From assembly GCF_000315915.1 (NCBI RefSeq), contig NC_020189.1, positions 930,001 to 994,000 on the forward strand: a DNA stretch of 64,000 nt, written 5' to 3'. The stretch is from Henningerozyma blattae CBS 6284. Its lineage: Eukaryota; Ascomycota; Saccharomycetes; Saccharomycetales; Saccharomycetaceae. The notes under the pieces were generated by a model. That model saw only the letters and a program-made list of their open reading frames with translations. It searched no databases and was not told the origin of the DNA. Within the stretch, counting starts at the first letter, position 1; each line of letters begins with the position of its first letter. The position numbers were made by a program, and so were the translations under genes. Below are positions 53,564-62,332 of the stretch, piece by piece.

Positions 53564-54862
53564 ATGACAACTATCCCGTTACTTAAAGGAATGACAAATA
53601 CCATGACTACACTTCAACATACATTTAAAACTAAAATTTTAAAAGTTGATCCTTCCTGCATTCATTTCCCACCTAATGCACATTTGGATGGCTCTCTACC
53701 GACTATTACCGATCCTGCAACAGAAGATGCTCTATTAGAAGCTGCTAAAATCATTAGAGACACAGATGAAACAGTCGCTTTCCCAACAGAAACGGTTTAT
53801 GGTCTTGGTGGTTCATCATTGAATGATAATTCTGTCAAAAATATCTATAAAGCTAAAAATAGACCTAGTGATAATCCATTAATTTCTCATGTGTCGTCAG
53901 TGGATCAATTAAATCGAAAAATTTACTTACAATCGAACTTAAAGAAAAATAGCTTGCTAAATAATATTCCCAAGAATTATCACTCACTAATTAAAAAGTT
54001 ATGGCCTGGCCCACTGACTATTATTTTACCAACACCAAATCCTGAAATTCAAACATTATCTAAGCTAACAACAGCAGATCAACCAACTTTTGCAGTTAGA
54101 ATTCCCTCAAACCCAGTTGCAAGAGCATTGATAGCTTTAAGCGATACACCAATTGCTGCACCTTCTGCCAATGCTTCAACAAGACCATCTCCAACTCAAG
54201 CTTCTCATGTGTTTCATGACCTACAAGGCAGAATTCCCTTGATTCTTGATGGTGGCTCCTGTGATGTAGGTGTAGAAAGCACTGTTATTGATGGCCTATC
54301 TTCACCTCCAATGCTATTACGTCCTGGTGGTTTTACATATGAACAGATTGTAAGATTAGGAGGAGAGCAATGGTCTAATTGTAAAGTAGAAAACAAAAAA
54401 ACAGTGGCTAAAGGTGAAAAAGTTAGAACTCCTGGTATGAAATACAAACACTATTCTCCATCCGCAAAAGTTGTTTTGTTGGTACCTAATGATGATAAAT
54501 CTTCACTAACTACAGCATCTGAGAAGATTCAAAAATTTATTGATATTATTAAAAGTGAGTTAACTAAGCCTAATTCAATGTCTGCTATTAATATTGCAGT
54601 TTTGTCTTCCTGCCAACTCACTGATCTCATTACAAGTGACATTTTGTTGAAACACGTTCCAAATAAGAAATTTTTAATTCAAAGTTTGGGAACCGATGGT
54701 GAAACTATTCAAACAAACCTTTTTTCTGCCTTACGTAAAGTTGATGAGGAAGATAAAGTAGACATTATCTTTGTTGAAGGAATCCATGAAACTGGTGAGG
54801 GATTGGCAATTATGAATAGACTGAAAAAAGCAGCAGGAGAAAATAATTTGGTACTCTTTTAA
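53564..54862 (+). CDS. SUA5: Sua5, threonylcarbamoyl-AMP synthase for tRNA t6A
   Basis: The 432-residue protein matches Sua5 (426 aa). The YrdC-type domain (about 55-255) contains [38 protein letters not shown], and [18 protein letters not shown], which line the ATP/threonine site. It makes threonylcarbamoyl-adenylate from threonine, bicarbonate and ATP for the t6A37 modification of ANN-decoding tRNAs. The linker [21 protein letters not shown] leads to the Sua5-specific C-terminal domain, which ends in [15 protein letters not shown]. Three Met codons in the first 15 residues could give alternative starts, as for the dual mitochondrial and cytosolic forms known in yeast. The promoter carries PAC/RRPE. 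Confidence 0.96.
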   Translation: MTTIPLLKGMTNTMTTLQHTFKTKILKVDPSCIHFPPNAHLDGSLPTITDPATEDALLEAAKIIRDTDETVAFPTETVYGLGGSSLNDNSVKNIYKAKNRPSDNPLISHVSSVDQLNRKIYLQSNLKKNSLLNNIPKNYHSLIKKLWPGPLTIILPTPNPEIQTLSKLTTADQPTFAVRIPSNPVARALIALSDTPIAAPSANASTRPSPTQASHVFHDLQGRIPLILDGGSCDVGVESTVIDGLSSPPMLLRPGGFTYEQIVRLGGEQWSNCKVENKKTVAKGEKVRTPGMKYKHYSPSAKVVLLVPNDDKSSLTTASEKIQKFIDIIKSELTKPNSMSAINIAVLSSCQLTDLITSDILLKHVPNKKFLIQSLGTDGETIQTNLFSALRKVDEEDKVDIIFVEGIHETGEGLAIMNRLKKAAGENNLVLF

Positions 54863-55308
54863 ATAGCTTTTAATAGATTTTAATTAATATAGAATTTCGC
54901 CACATATATAGCACATTCAAACTCATATAATAATTACATTGGTATATAATTATTCTTATATTATAGAGATGTACCGATTTATATATATGCGTTATTCTTA
55001 TTTTTAGAATTAAAGTAGTAATTGAAATAATAAATGTTTATAAGTTTAGTAATTAGGATAATTATGATTATTTATTATCTAATATTTATAAAATAAATGA
55101 TGGAATAAGTAGAGAATAAAAATAAAAGAAATGGACAGAAAAAGAGAAAAAAAAACGCTGAGGTTACTTATGCAACAAAACTATAGTACAGGTTATAAGT
55201 GTCCACATAAACTAATTAGTGAAAGATTAATTAAAATTGTTTGTGAGGATGAATCAGAATAAAAAAAAATAACATAGATAGAATATCGGATTGATCTAGT
55301 AAATGCGT
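54863..55308. other. Convergent SUA5-RPA135 3' interval
   Basis: This 0.45-kb AT-rich spacer between convergent genes shows no feature. Confidence 0.6.
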
Positions 55309-58300
55309 TTATTTTGGTTCAACATTATAACGTAATTTAATACCCATAGCATTTAACTCGGAATCTAAATATTTCAAAACGAATGGAATAGCAACTGTTG
55401 TAGTTTCGCTACCACCAACAAATTTATTACCTTGTCCATCCTCCCAAATATGAGATTCGTTGATAAAGATACTTTCATCACTAGTTTTTTCCAACATTTT
55501 CTTAGCTTGGTCTAATGAAACAGCACATCTACGACAACGTATGCTGCTGACTGAACCCAATCTTGGTACACTTCTTTGAGTTGTTAATATAGAGCCACAG
55601 TCACGACAAACTGCAGTTTGTGTGTAGTCTGAAGAATTTAACAGACGATCTTGCAACAAAAATGAAGTACCATGACCTATCAGAGCATCTCTTTCCATTT
55701 CACCAACACGAATACCACCATGTCTCTTTCTACCCTTCACAGGTTGCATGGTTAGACTATTAACTGGACCAGTAGAACGAACTTGGAACTTATCGTTAAC
55801 CATATGACGTAATCTTTGATAGTAAACAACACCAATATAGATGTCAGCTCTCAATTCCTCACCAGTCACACCAGAATACATCGGTTCATTACCATGGTAG
55901 TTATAGCCTGCAGATAGCAATTGTTCACCAAAATAATCGGCTGGGGTATCATCTTCATTAAATATCCAAGGGGTAGCATCATGTGCCATACCATGTAAAG
56001 CACCAGCCTTACCAGCTAAGGATTCAACGAACATACCAATAGTCATACGAGATGGGAAAGCATGTGGATTAATGATAATATCTGGTTGTATACCAGTTTC
56101 ACTAAAAGGCATATCAATAGTTGGCCATTTTCTTGAGCAAACACCTTTTTGACCATGTCTAGATGAGAATTTATCACCAATTTGAGGCGTTCTTCTGATA
56201 CGGAACTTGATGGTAATATTTTGTATTTCTTGAGATTTATTTGATTCGTCACCAATTAAATTTACCTCTTCAATATAACCTGGTTCAGAAGAATGATATG
56301 TCTTAATCTTAGTTCTATTAGTAGTTTCATCGAAGTAAGCACAAATTGGGTCACCTTCCTCAACATAAGTACCAATATATGGTAAACCATCTTCATCTAA
56401 TTTTTCCAACCATTCCTTTGGCCATTCGTCGTTACCAAAACCGGAATGTTGAGTAATTGGATCACCTCTCGATCTATTTAATGACAAATCGACCTTTTCA
56501 ACTTTGTACATAGTACCGTAACCAAAGCCTCTTTCATCTGCTGATTTATTGATAATCATCGCATCATCCATATCATAACCAGTATAAGAAATAACTGCAA
56601 CAACAGCATTGGTACCATTAGGGAAATTATCCATACCATATTCATCATACAAGTTAGCTTTAACAATTGGTGTTTGACCAGATTGTAATCTATACAATTT
56701 ATTATCAGAACGATGACATAATGCAACACCAGGAGTACCCATTGTTTGCTTACCCATTTGACATTGGTACATATTTCTTGGAGATTGATTGAAATCAGAG
56801 AATGGAGTCAAATTAGCTAGGATTGACAAAATATTGGTTGGAGTAAATTCTACATGGGTATGGATATTATTTTGAATTTCTTGTGGAGTAACAGCAATAT
56901 TCATATAAGTTTGTTCAAATGGACCAACAATATCTTCTTTATCTAGTGGCAAGTAACGAACTGGACGCATCATTCTTGAATGGCCAGCAAATAAGAATAA
57001 CCCTGGATATTGACCCTTAGATGATGGTGGTACATAACCAATTTCTAAATCTAATGGTAGACCATCGGTTTTGCCTTCTACTTTCCAAAATCTTAAAGTG
57101 TCAGCAACAATCTTACCTTGTTCATGAGAAACCCAACCAACGATCTTACCGTCTAATTGAACACAACATAAAGATGGGCCAGCAGCATAGGTTTGAGAAG
57201 CAGGAGAGACACCCAAAGAATATAAAATTGCTGGAATCTTAGATACATCAGATTGAGTTGTAGAAATACGACATTTATGTGCGAAATGATTTAATAAACC
57301 ACATGGAGAACCATCTGGGGTATGAACTGGACATAAGAACCCCCAAGATTCTGGTAATAATTTTCTAACTGTTGTAGTTTTCAATTGAGCAAAGAAAGAA
57401 CCTCTATGCACCATTCTGAAATGAGCCAAGAAACGATGGAAATTAATCTTTTCTGCAACTACAGTGTAACCAGAAACTTGTTGTAAATCCAACCCAGACT
57501 GAGAAACCAAATTACCAGTCGAGAGGAAATATTGTAACTTTGAACCAATGTTGTCATTTACTCTCATCAATACTCTAGTCATATATTTACGATCGGAAAA
57601 ATTAATGGCTAAACCTCTATTAATATCAGCTCTAACTTGAGCAAGAATATTTTGTAAATATTCATCAATTTTTTCTTTAATAATCATACCATATAAGAAA
57701 CCACCTAATAAGACTTCTTGATGTTGAGTGGCATCTGGATTATCAGGACAACATTCACCAGCGACTAATGAATATAATTTTCTAATCATAAATAATAATA
57801 ATCTGACTTTATCAGAATTTGATTCGTTTTCAATAGAGGAATTACCTAAATGAACTAAAACGATACGATTTAAAACTTCCTTACCGACTTCATAATCTGA
57901 TTTATCTGGAGAAGATTGGAAAACGACTCTAAATTTATCACCTAGATATTGTAAGACTTGAGTACGGTTATGTAATTGTGGATATCTATTTTTGAAACCG
58001 CGTAACAATAATTCTAAACGATCAGTTAAGAAAGAATTTTTAACATCATCACCAACAATACCATCAAATATTTCTCTGTCACTGATATCAACTAAAGCTT
58101 TCAAAATCATAATAACTGGTACTAAGTATTCATTTTTTCTCCAAGAGAATCTGAAAGTGACTTGACCATCATTTAAATAATGTAAAACATTGGTTTGAGA
58201 AGTTTGATCTGGTCTCACCGATCTTAGTTGAATACCGTAAGGAGAGTAAGATGCACCTCTATTTGCAAAAGATGGTCTAATAATAGCCATTGGATGGTTT

Positions 58301-58923
58301 CTACGTTGTACAATCAACATTCTGATTAACTTTTCAATACCATTAACAATAAAATACCCACCAAATTCATCAGATTCTTCTTTTTTTTCAACCAATTCAT
58401 AAGGTGATAAATTGTTTAAATGGCATCTATTACTTTGTAACATGATTGGTAACCCACCACAATCTTTTAATTCTGAGAAAGTCTCTTCACCATCATTAAC
58501 AGACCATTTTAATTTTAGTAATAATTTCCCTTTATAGGTAGATAATCTCTGTCTAGTTTCAGTTGGGTAAACTTTTCTTTCAACGGCTGAAGTGACACCG
58601 TCATTAGAAGAAGGTTTGGTAATTGAAACTTGTTCTACACTAACAGACAATTTGTTACCCAAATAATTGGAAGATGTAGAACTATTTAGAGTCTTAGCGT
58701 CAAAGATAACTTTTTCGCCAATATCTTTAATAGCATGATTTAAAAGACCACCGTCTGGACCTTCAGTTAGAGCATTGAATGAGCCAATATGAGGTTCGAT
58801 AGCTTCATGTAACAAAGGATAAGCAGATTTATCCTTTGGGGGATTGATGAATCTATTTTCTCTTTCTAGAGTACGAAAGTCTGCAGTTCTTGAAACCTTG
58901 GGAGGCTTAATGATTTGACTCAT
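55309..58923 (-). CDS. RPA135: RNA polymerase I second-largest subunit A135
   Basis: From the ATG at 58,923 the protein has 1,204 residues (yeast Rpa135 has 1,203) and starts MSQIIKPPKVSRTADFRTLE, as in the family. An in-frame ATG at 58,986 would add 21 residues and is less likely. The subunit forms half of the polymerase I cleft in the nucleolus. Landmarks are the protrusion and lobe, the hybrid-binding part with GYDMDDAMIINKSADERG, the RIRRTPQIGDKFSSRHGQKGV stretch of the core, and the C-terminal zinc ribbon (CRDCG...CRRC). It is Pol I rather than Pol II (Rpb2) by overall similarity. The promoter has a PAC element. Its left neighbour SUA5 belongs to the ohnologous S. cerevisiae chromosome VII segment. 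Confidence 0.97.
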   Translation of the reverse strand: MSQIIKPPKVSRTADFRTLERENRFINPPKDKSAYPLLHEAIEPHIGSFNALTEGPDGGLLNHAIKDIGEKVIFDAKTLNSSTSSNYLGNKLSVSVEQVSITKPSSNDGVTSAVERKVYPTETRQRLSTYKGKLLLKLKWSVNDGEETFSELKDCGGLPIMLQSNRCHLNNLSPYELVEKKEESDEFGGYFIVNGIEKLIRMLIVQRRNHPMAIIRPSFANRGASYSPYGIQLRSVRPDQTSQTNVLHYLNDGQVTFRFSWRKNEYLVPVIMILKALVDISDREIFDGIVGDDVKNSFLTDRLELLLRGFKNRYPQLHNRTQVLQYLGDKFRVVFQSSPDKSDYEVGKEVLNRIVLVHLGNSSIENESNSDKVRLLLFMIRKLYSLVAGECCPDNPDATQHQEVLLGGFLYGMIIKEKIDEYLQNILAQVRADINRGLAINFSDRKYMTRVLMRVNDNIGSKLQYFLSTGNLVSQSGLDLQQVSGYTVVAEKINFHRFLAHFRMVHRGSFFAQLKTTTVRKLLPESWGFLCPVHTPDGSPCGLLNHFAHKCRISTTQSDVSKIPAILYSLGVSPASQTYAAGPSLCCVQLDGKIVGWVSHEQGKIVADTLRFWKVEGKTDGLPLDLEIGYVPPSSKGQYPGLFLFAGHSRMMRPVRYLPLDKEDIVGPFEQTYMNIAVTPQEIQNNIHTHVEFTPTNILSILANLTPFSDFNQSPRNMYQCQMGKQTMGTPGVALCHRSDNKLYRLQSGQTPIVKANLYDEYGMDNFPNGTNAVVAVISYTGYDMDDAMIINKSADERGFGYGTMYKVEKVDLSLNRSRGDPITQHSGFGNDEWPKEWLEKLDEDGLPYIGTYVEEGDPICAYFDETTNRTKIKTYHSSEPGYIEEVNLIGDESNKSQEIQNITIKFRIRRTPQIGDKFSSRHGQKGVCSRKWPTIDMPFSETGIQPDIIINPHAFPSRMTIGMFVESLAGKAGALHGMAHDATPWIFNEDDTPADYFGEQLLSAGYNYHGNEPMYSGVTGEELRADIYIGVVYYQRLRHMVNDKFQVRSTGPVNSLTMQPVKGRKRHGGIRVGEMERDALIGHGTSFLLQDRLLNSSDYTQTAVCRDCGSILTTQRSVPRLGSVSSIRCRRCAVSLDQAKKMLEKTSDESIFINESHIWEDGQGNKFVGGSETTTVAIPFVLKYLDSELNAMGIKLRYNVEPK

Positions 58924-59097
58924 TGTTTGAGTTCTTTGATGATTGCTATCAATAGAGAGTTTTGAAGTCCTTCCTTCTGCTTTCAATACTTGAAGAAATA
59001 TGAAAATAATTGATAATAAATATGTTTATTGAAAAAAATCAAGTTCTTTTTTTTTATTATTATTATTCAAGTATATAAAATTCTATATAATTACGAA

Positions 59098-59110
59098 GCG
59101 ATGAGATGAG
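59098..59110 (+). promoter_or_regulatory. PAC element upstream of RPA135
   Basis: GCGATGAGATGAG (perfect PAC followed by a second GATGAG core) lies about 175 bp before the RPA135 start. A long A-run follows at about 59,122-59,138. Confidence 0.75.
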
Positions 59111-59303
59111 TTGAAATTTACAAAAAAAAAAAAAAAAAGAAAAATTAATAAAAAAATTTAAAGTCAGAAATACATCTAGACGAGATTACTAAAGGGAAAC
59201 GTAGTCATGTGACTAGAGAAAATAAGTATTATTTTAGTTCATTAAAATAGCCACCTTAATAGGAGTATATTATTGTGACCTAATATAATTAACTATTGTC
59301 ATT

Positions 59304-59451
59304 ACCGATGATCAAAGAGTAAAGATTNNNNNNNNNNNNNNNNNNNNNNNNNNNNNNNNNNNNNNNNNNNNNNNNNNNNNNNNNNNNNNNNNNNNNNNNN
59401 NNNNNNNNNNNNNNNNNNNNNNNNNNNACCGATGATCAATGAGTAAAGATT
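59304..59451. repeat. 24-bp direct repeat bracketing the assembly gap
   Basis: A 24-bp sequence starting ACCGATGATCAA ends exactly at the last base before the Ns (59,304-59,327). It begins again at the first base after them (59,428-59,451), with one mismatch. Confidence 0.95.
59328..59427. other. Assembly gap of 100 Ns
   Basis: Exactly 100 undetermined bases, the usual placeholder for a gap of unknown length. It lies in the intergenic region between RPA135 and MIN8. Confidence 1.
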
Positions 59452-59600
59452 GTCAATACGTAGTTGTGTTAGATATTAACACAAAAAATAGAATGCTGAA
59501 TATTGACATGTTGCGAATATATAACTATAAAGAATAAATAAATAGATAGACAACTATAATATGAAGTAGAACATAAGAAAAGTAAGATAAAATTGTTTAA

Positions 59601-59949
59601 TTAATCCGACTTATTTTCAGCCTTAGCTAAGACTGCTTCTAAACCTGATTGGTTTGGATTTTCTTTTAATCTTAGCGATGTATCATAGGCAAACTTTTTA
59701 TAAGTGAAGAAAGTACCTGAACATAGAGCTACACCAATGGCAACGAAAAGAGGTGTCAATTCAACTGGAGGACCGCTAGATTTTGCTGCTTTTTTCTATA
59801 CAAAAGAAACAAAAAAATATTAAACCAAAATTCAAAAGATTGATTTAACTCAACCATAGACGTTAGTAAAATATAATCCTTGATTTCGGATAATCAATTT
59901 TTCATGGAATACATACTGCTGCGTTCAATAAAAATGGAGAAGGTCTCAT
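59601..59949 (-). CDS. MIN8: Small mitochondrial membrane protein Min8/Ypr010c-a, one intron
   Basis: Two exons were found by splice signals. Exon 1 is 59,949-59,917 ([11 protein letters not shown]), followed by GTATGT. The branch site TACTAAC is at 59,868-59,862. TAG ends the 121-bp intron at 59,796, and exon 2 is 59,795-59,601 ([20 protein letters not shown]..., ending AKAENKSD). Together they give 75 residues with one membrane segment ([25 protein letters not shown]). It resembles the intron-bearing S. cerevisiae YPR010C-A (about 72 aa), next to RPA135 there too. As I recall, the yeast protein is called Min8 and is linked to cytochrome oxidase assembly; that function is from memory, not from this sequence. 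Too short for ordinary ORF lists. Confidence 0.88.
59796..59916 (-). other. Spliceosomal intron of MIN8
   Basis: 121 bp with 5' GTATGT, branch TACTAAC at 59,862-59,868 (reads GTTAGTA on the plus strand) and 3' TAG. It is phase 0, between codons 11 and 12. Confidence 0.92.
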
Positions 59950-60943
59950 TATTTGTTGGTTATATTATATGATTATGCTGTAATAGTATATATGTGGAAA
60001 CTGTTTGCTAATTGTAACCTACGAAATAAGTTTATTAATATTTTAATATAACGTGTGTTTTTAGCTAAGAATAACTTAATCCAAGTAACAATTTAAAAAA
60101 TAATATTAAACAAACGAACAAGTGGCTTATAAAAAAACAAAGATCGAACATAATTACGAAGAGGAAATTCACTGCGTTGGTCCATTATGTGTTAAGGGAT
60201 GGTTTTATATTGTTAGATTAAGGCCGAAAAAAATCTGAGTTCGAAATTTATATAGGCAAAGAAAATTAAAATTAGGTGACAGCCGAGAATCGAAAGGAGG
60301 TGATGATAGGGTAGAGAGAAAAAAAGAAAGGATAATAGAAGAGTTCAATATTATTTAGAATTATTCAGGATTATAGAAATATATTAGAATATAAACGGTG
60401 GGGATAAAGTAAAATATATAGAGTAATTAAAATAGGCAGGATTTGATTGTAAAAGAAGCAATGGAAAATAGAAAAAAAATGCTTACTTGGTTACTTGGAA
60501 GTAAAAATAATGGAATTGAAGTAATAAATACATATAAAAATAAAAATAAGGGGGAAAACTGAAGGAGAAGTCGTGATAATAATAATAAGATATGAGAGAA
60601 GTAAAAAATGTAGAAATAAATGCAGTGATGTGAAAAAAAAAAATAAAACGTTAAAAAGAGGAGACAATAAAATGTCAGACGTAAAAAAAAATAGAAGGAT
60701 AAAACTGGGAATAAAATAAAGTTAAGACAAAAAACAGAAAGAATGAAGAAACTAAACTGATAGAGTTAATTGTGGGCGAGTCCAAAGAGAGATAAAATAG
60801 AATAGAAAATAACAACAGAAGGGGGGGGGGGGGAATAGAATAAATGAGTTTATAAATCACAACAAAAGAATAATAATAATAAGAGGAAAAATAAGAATAA
60901 AAATAAATAGTAAAAGTAGATCCAGGAGTAATTAGGAGTAACT
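59950..60943. other. MIN8 5' region / zinc-finger gene 3' region
   Basis: This roughly 1-kb A-rich stretch on the plus strand has no gene. It includes a run of 13 G at 60,821-60,833. Confidence 0.6.
60821..60833. repeat. Poly-G tract of 13
   Basis: Thirteen consecutive G stand in otherwise A-rich DNA, about 110 bp beyond the stop codon of the zinc-finger gene. On that gene's strand it is a C13 run. Confidence 0.95.
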
Positions 60944-62332
60944 TTATTTCTTGAAAGGTACTGAAGTCTTTCTAATCTTTTTCTTTTCATTTTCCTTGGT
61001 ATGTAATACTTCCAATACTTTTGCATTTGCAGTATAGCATCTTTCAAAATATTCATCATTTATTATACCATTAGCAATCATTTGCTCTTTCATTTTTTCT
61101 AATTTTTTTTCATGATTTTTCAAATGTCTTAACATATTACTTTTCACGTTAAAGGATTTTGTGCAATTTAGCCATTTACATTTATAAGGGGTATCACCAG
61201 TATGAATCAAATAATGAGTCTTTAAAGTAGATGGACGTGAACAAACTTTCCCACAAACAGGGCATTGTTTCCCACTCAAAGTAGTAGCAGGAGGTGGAGG
61301 TGGAGGCTGTTGATGTTCAGATTTGATTTGAATATTAGAATGAATACTATTATTACGATTGATTTGTGGATGATGGATTGAAGTTGAATTATAGTTTGAA
61401 ACTATTGGAGTGGCGTTTGACGTTGGTAAGTTGGTGACACCATTTTTAGTATTTGAATTTATATGAAGCATTGATATTGTACTCTTTGGAGATTCAGCTA
61501 CACTGCCTGGTGTAGCAGGAGGAGTTGTTGAATCATTAGTTGTACTATTATCAATACTTGGTACGGAATAAATTCCCAAGCCATGAGTAGAATTTTTTCT
61601 TAAATCTAATATACTATTATTTGTGGTGTTAGTATATGAGATTGAATTTGGAGATGTTAAAGTAGATGTTGATGTATTTGTAGTGGCTGATGGAGAATTA
61701 GCTATGGCAACTAACGATGATAATGGTGGTAATCTGACTCCACCTGGAGAACCTTGAGCACTTGAGTTTGTTGTACCGTTATTAGTGTTATTATTGGTAG
61801 TAGTAGTAGTTGTTGTTGTTGTTGTTGAAGTTGTTGTATTATTATTGTTGTTACCCATATATGGAGTTGAAGTTGTAACTGGACTAGCAACATTTGTAGA
61901 AGCAGGGCTTGTAATATAACCAGGAGACGAAAATCCTGGTAATAATGGAGAATATTGATTAGAGGTAGGTTTATTGTTAGTATTGTTTGTTATTGTTGGT
62001 GTAGTTGGGATTGGTAGCCCAGGTAAACTAGCTTGTCTTGGACGAGAATGACCCATGGAATACGAATGAGAGCTAAGAGACAGACGAGGCCTATTTGATA
62101 ACATGTGATGATTATTTAGAATATTATTGTTATTATGGTGAGATAGATGGATACCATTTGGATGACCTAGTAAGGGACGGGACTTCAATTGAGTAACTGA
62201 ATGAAGATTATTGGAAGTTTGATCATTCATGTTGGAAGATCTTCTTGAGTTTGTTGATATGGAAAAAGATGTATCAATATGAGAAGAAGGTTGGAATGAG
62301 AAAGATTGGTGTCTTGTAGTATTTATCATCAT
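60944..62332 (-). CDS. CMR3: C2H2 zinc-finger transcription factor, Cmr3/Ypr013c-like
   Basis: The 462-residue protein has about 350 residues of low-complexity Asn/Thr/Ser/Pro sequence followed by two C2H2 fingers near the C-terminus (about 356-407). These are CPVCGKVCSRPSTLKTHYLIH and CKWLNCTKSFNVKSNMLRHLKNH (21 and 23 residues), joined by TGDTPYK. A basic tail follows. The finger pair closely resembles S. cerevisiae Cmr3 (YPR013C) and its neighbour paralogue Ypr015c. Position next to RPA135 and MIN8 supports the chromosome XVI locus. Its targets are unknown. The length exceeds Cmr3 (about 317 aa) because of Asn/Thr runs, including a long Thr tract near 170-180. The CMR3 versus YPR015C assignment is uncertain. 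Confidence 0.78.
   Translation of the reverse strand: MMINTTRHQSFSFQPSSHIDTSFSISTNSRRSSNMNDQTSNNLHSVTQLKSRPLLGHPNGIHLSHHNNNNILNNHHMLSNRPRLSLSSHSYSMGHSRPRQASLPGLPIPTTPTITNNTNNKPTSNQYSPLLPGFSSPGYITSPASTNVASPVTTSTPYMGNNNNNTTTSTTTTTTTTTTNNNTNNGTTNSSAQGSPGGVRLPPLSSLVAIANSPSATTNTSTSTLTSPNSISYTNTTNNSILDLRKNSTHGLGIYSVPSIDNSTTNDSTTPPATPGSVAESPKSTISMLHINSNTKNGVTNLPTSNATPIVSNYNSTSIHHPQINRNNSIHSNIQIKSEHQQPPPPPPATTLSGKQCPVCGKVCSRPSTLKTHYLIHTGDTPYKCKWLNCTKSFNVKSNMLRHLKNHEKKLEKMKEQMIANGIINDEYFERCYTANAKVLEVLHTKENEKKKIRKTSVPFKK

Noticed and set aside
55309..58986. Assignment of the polymerase gene as RPB2 (Pol II)
   Set aside because: The N-terminus, core and zinc ribbon match Rpa135 nearly throughout, and MIN8 and the CMR3-like neighbour fit the RPA135 locus.
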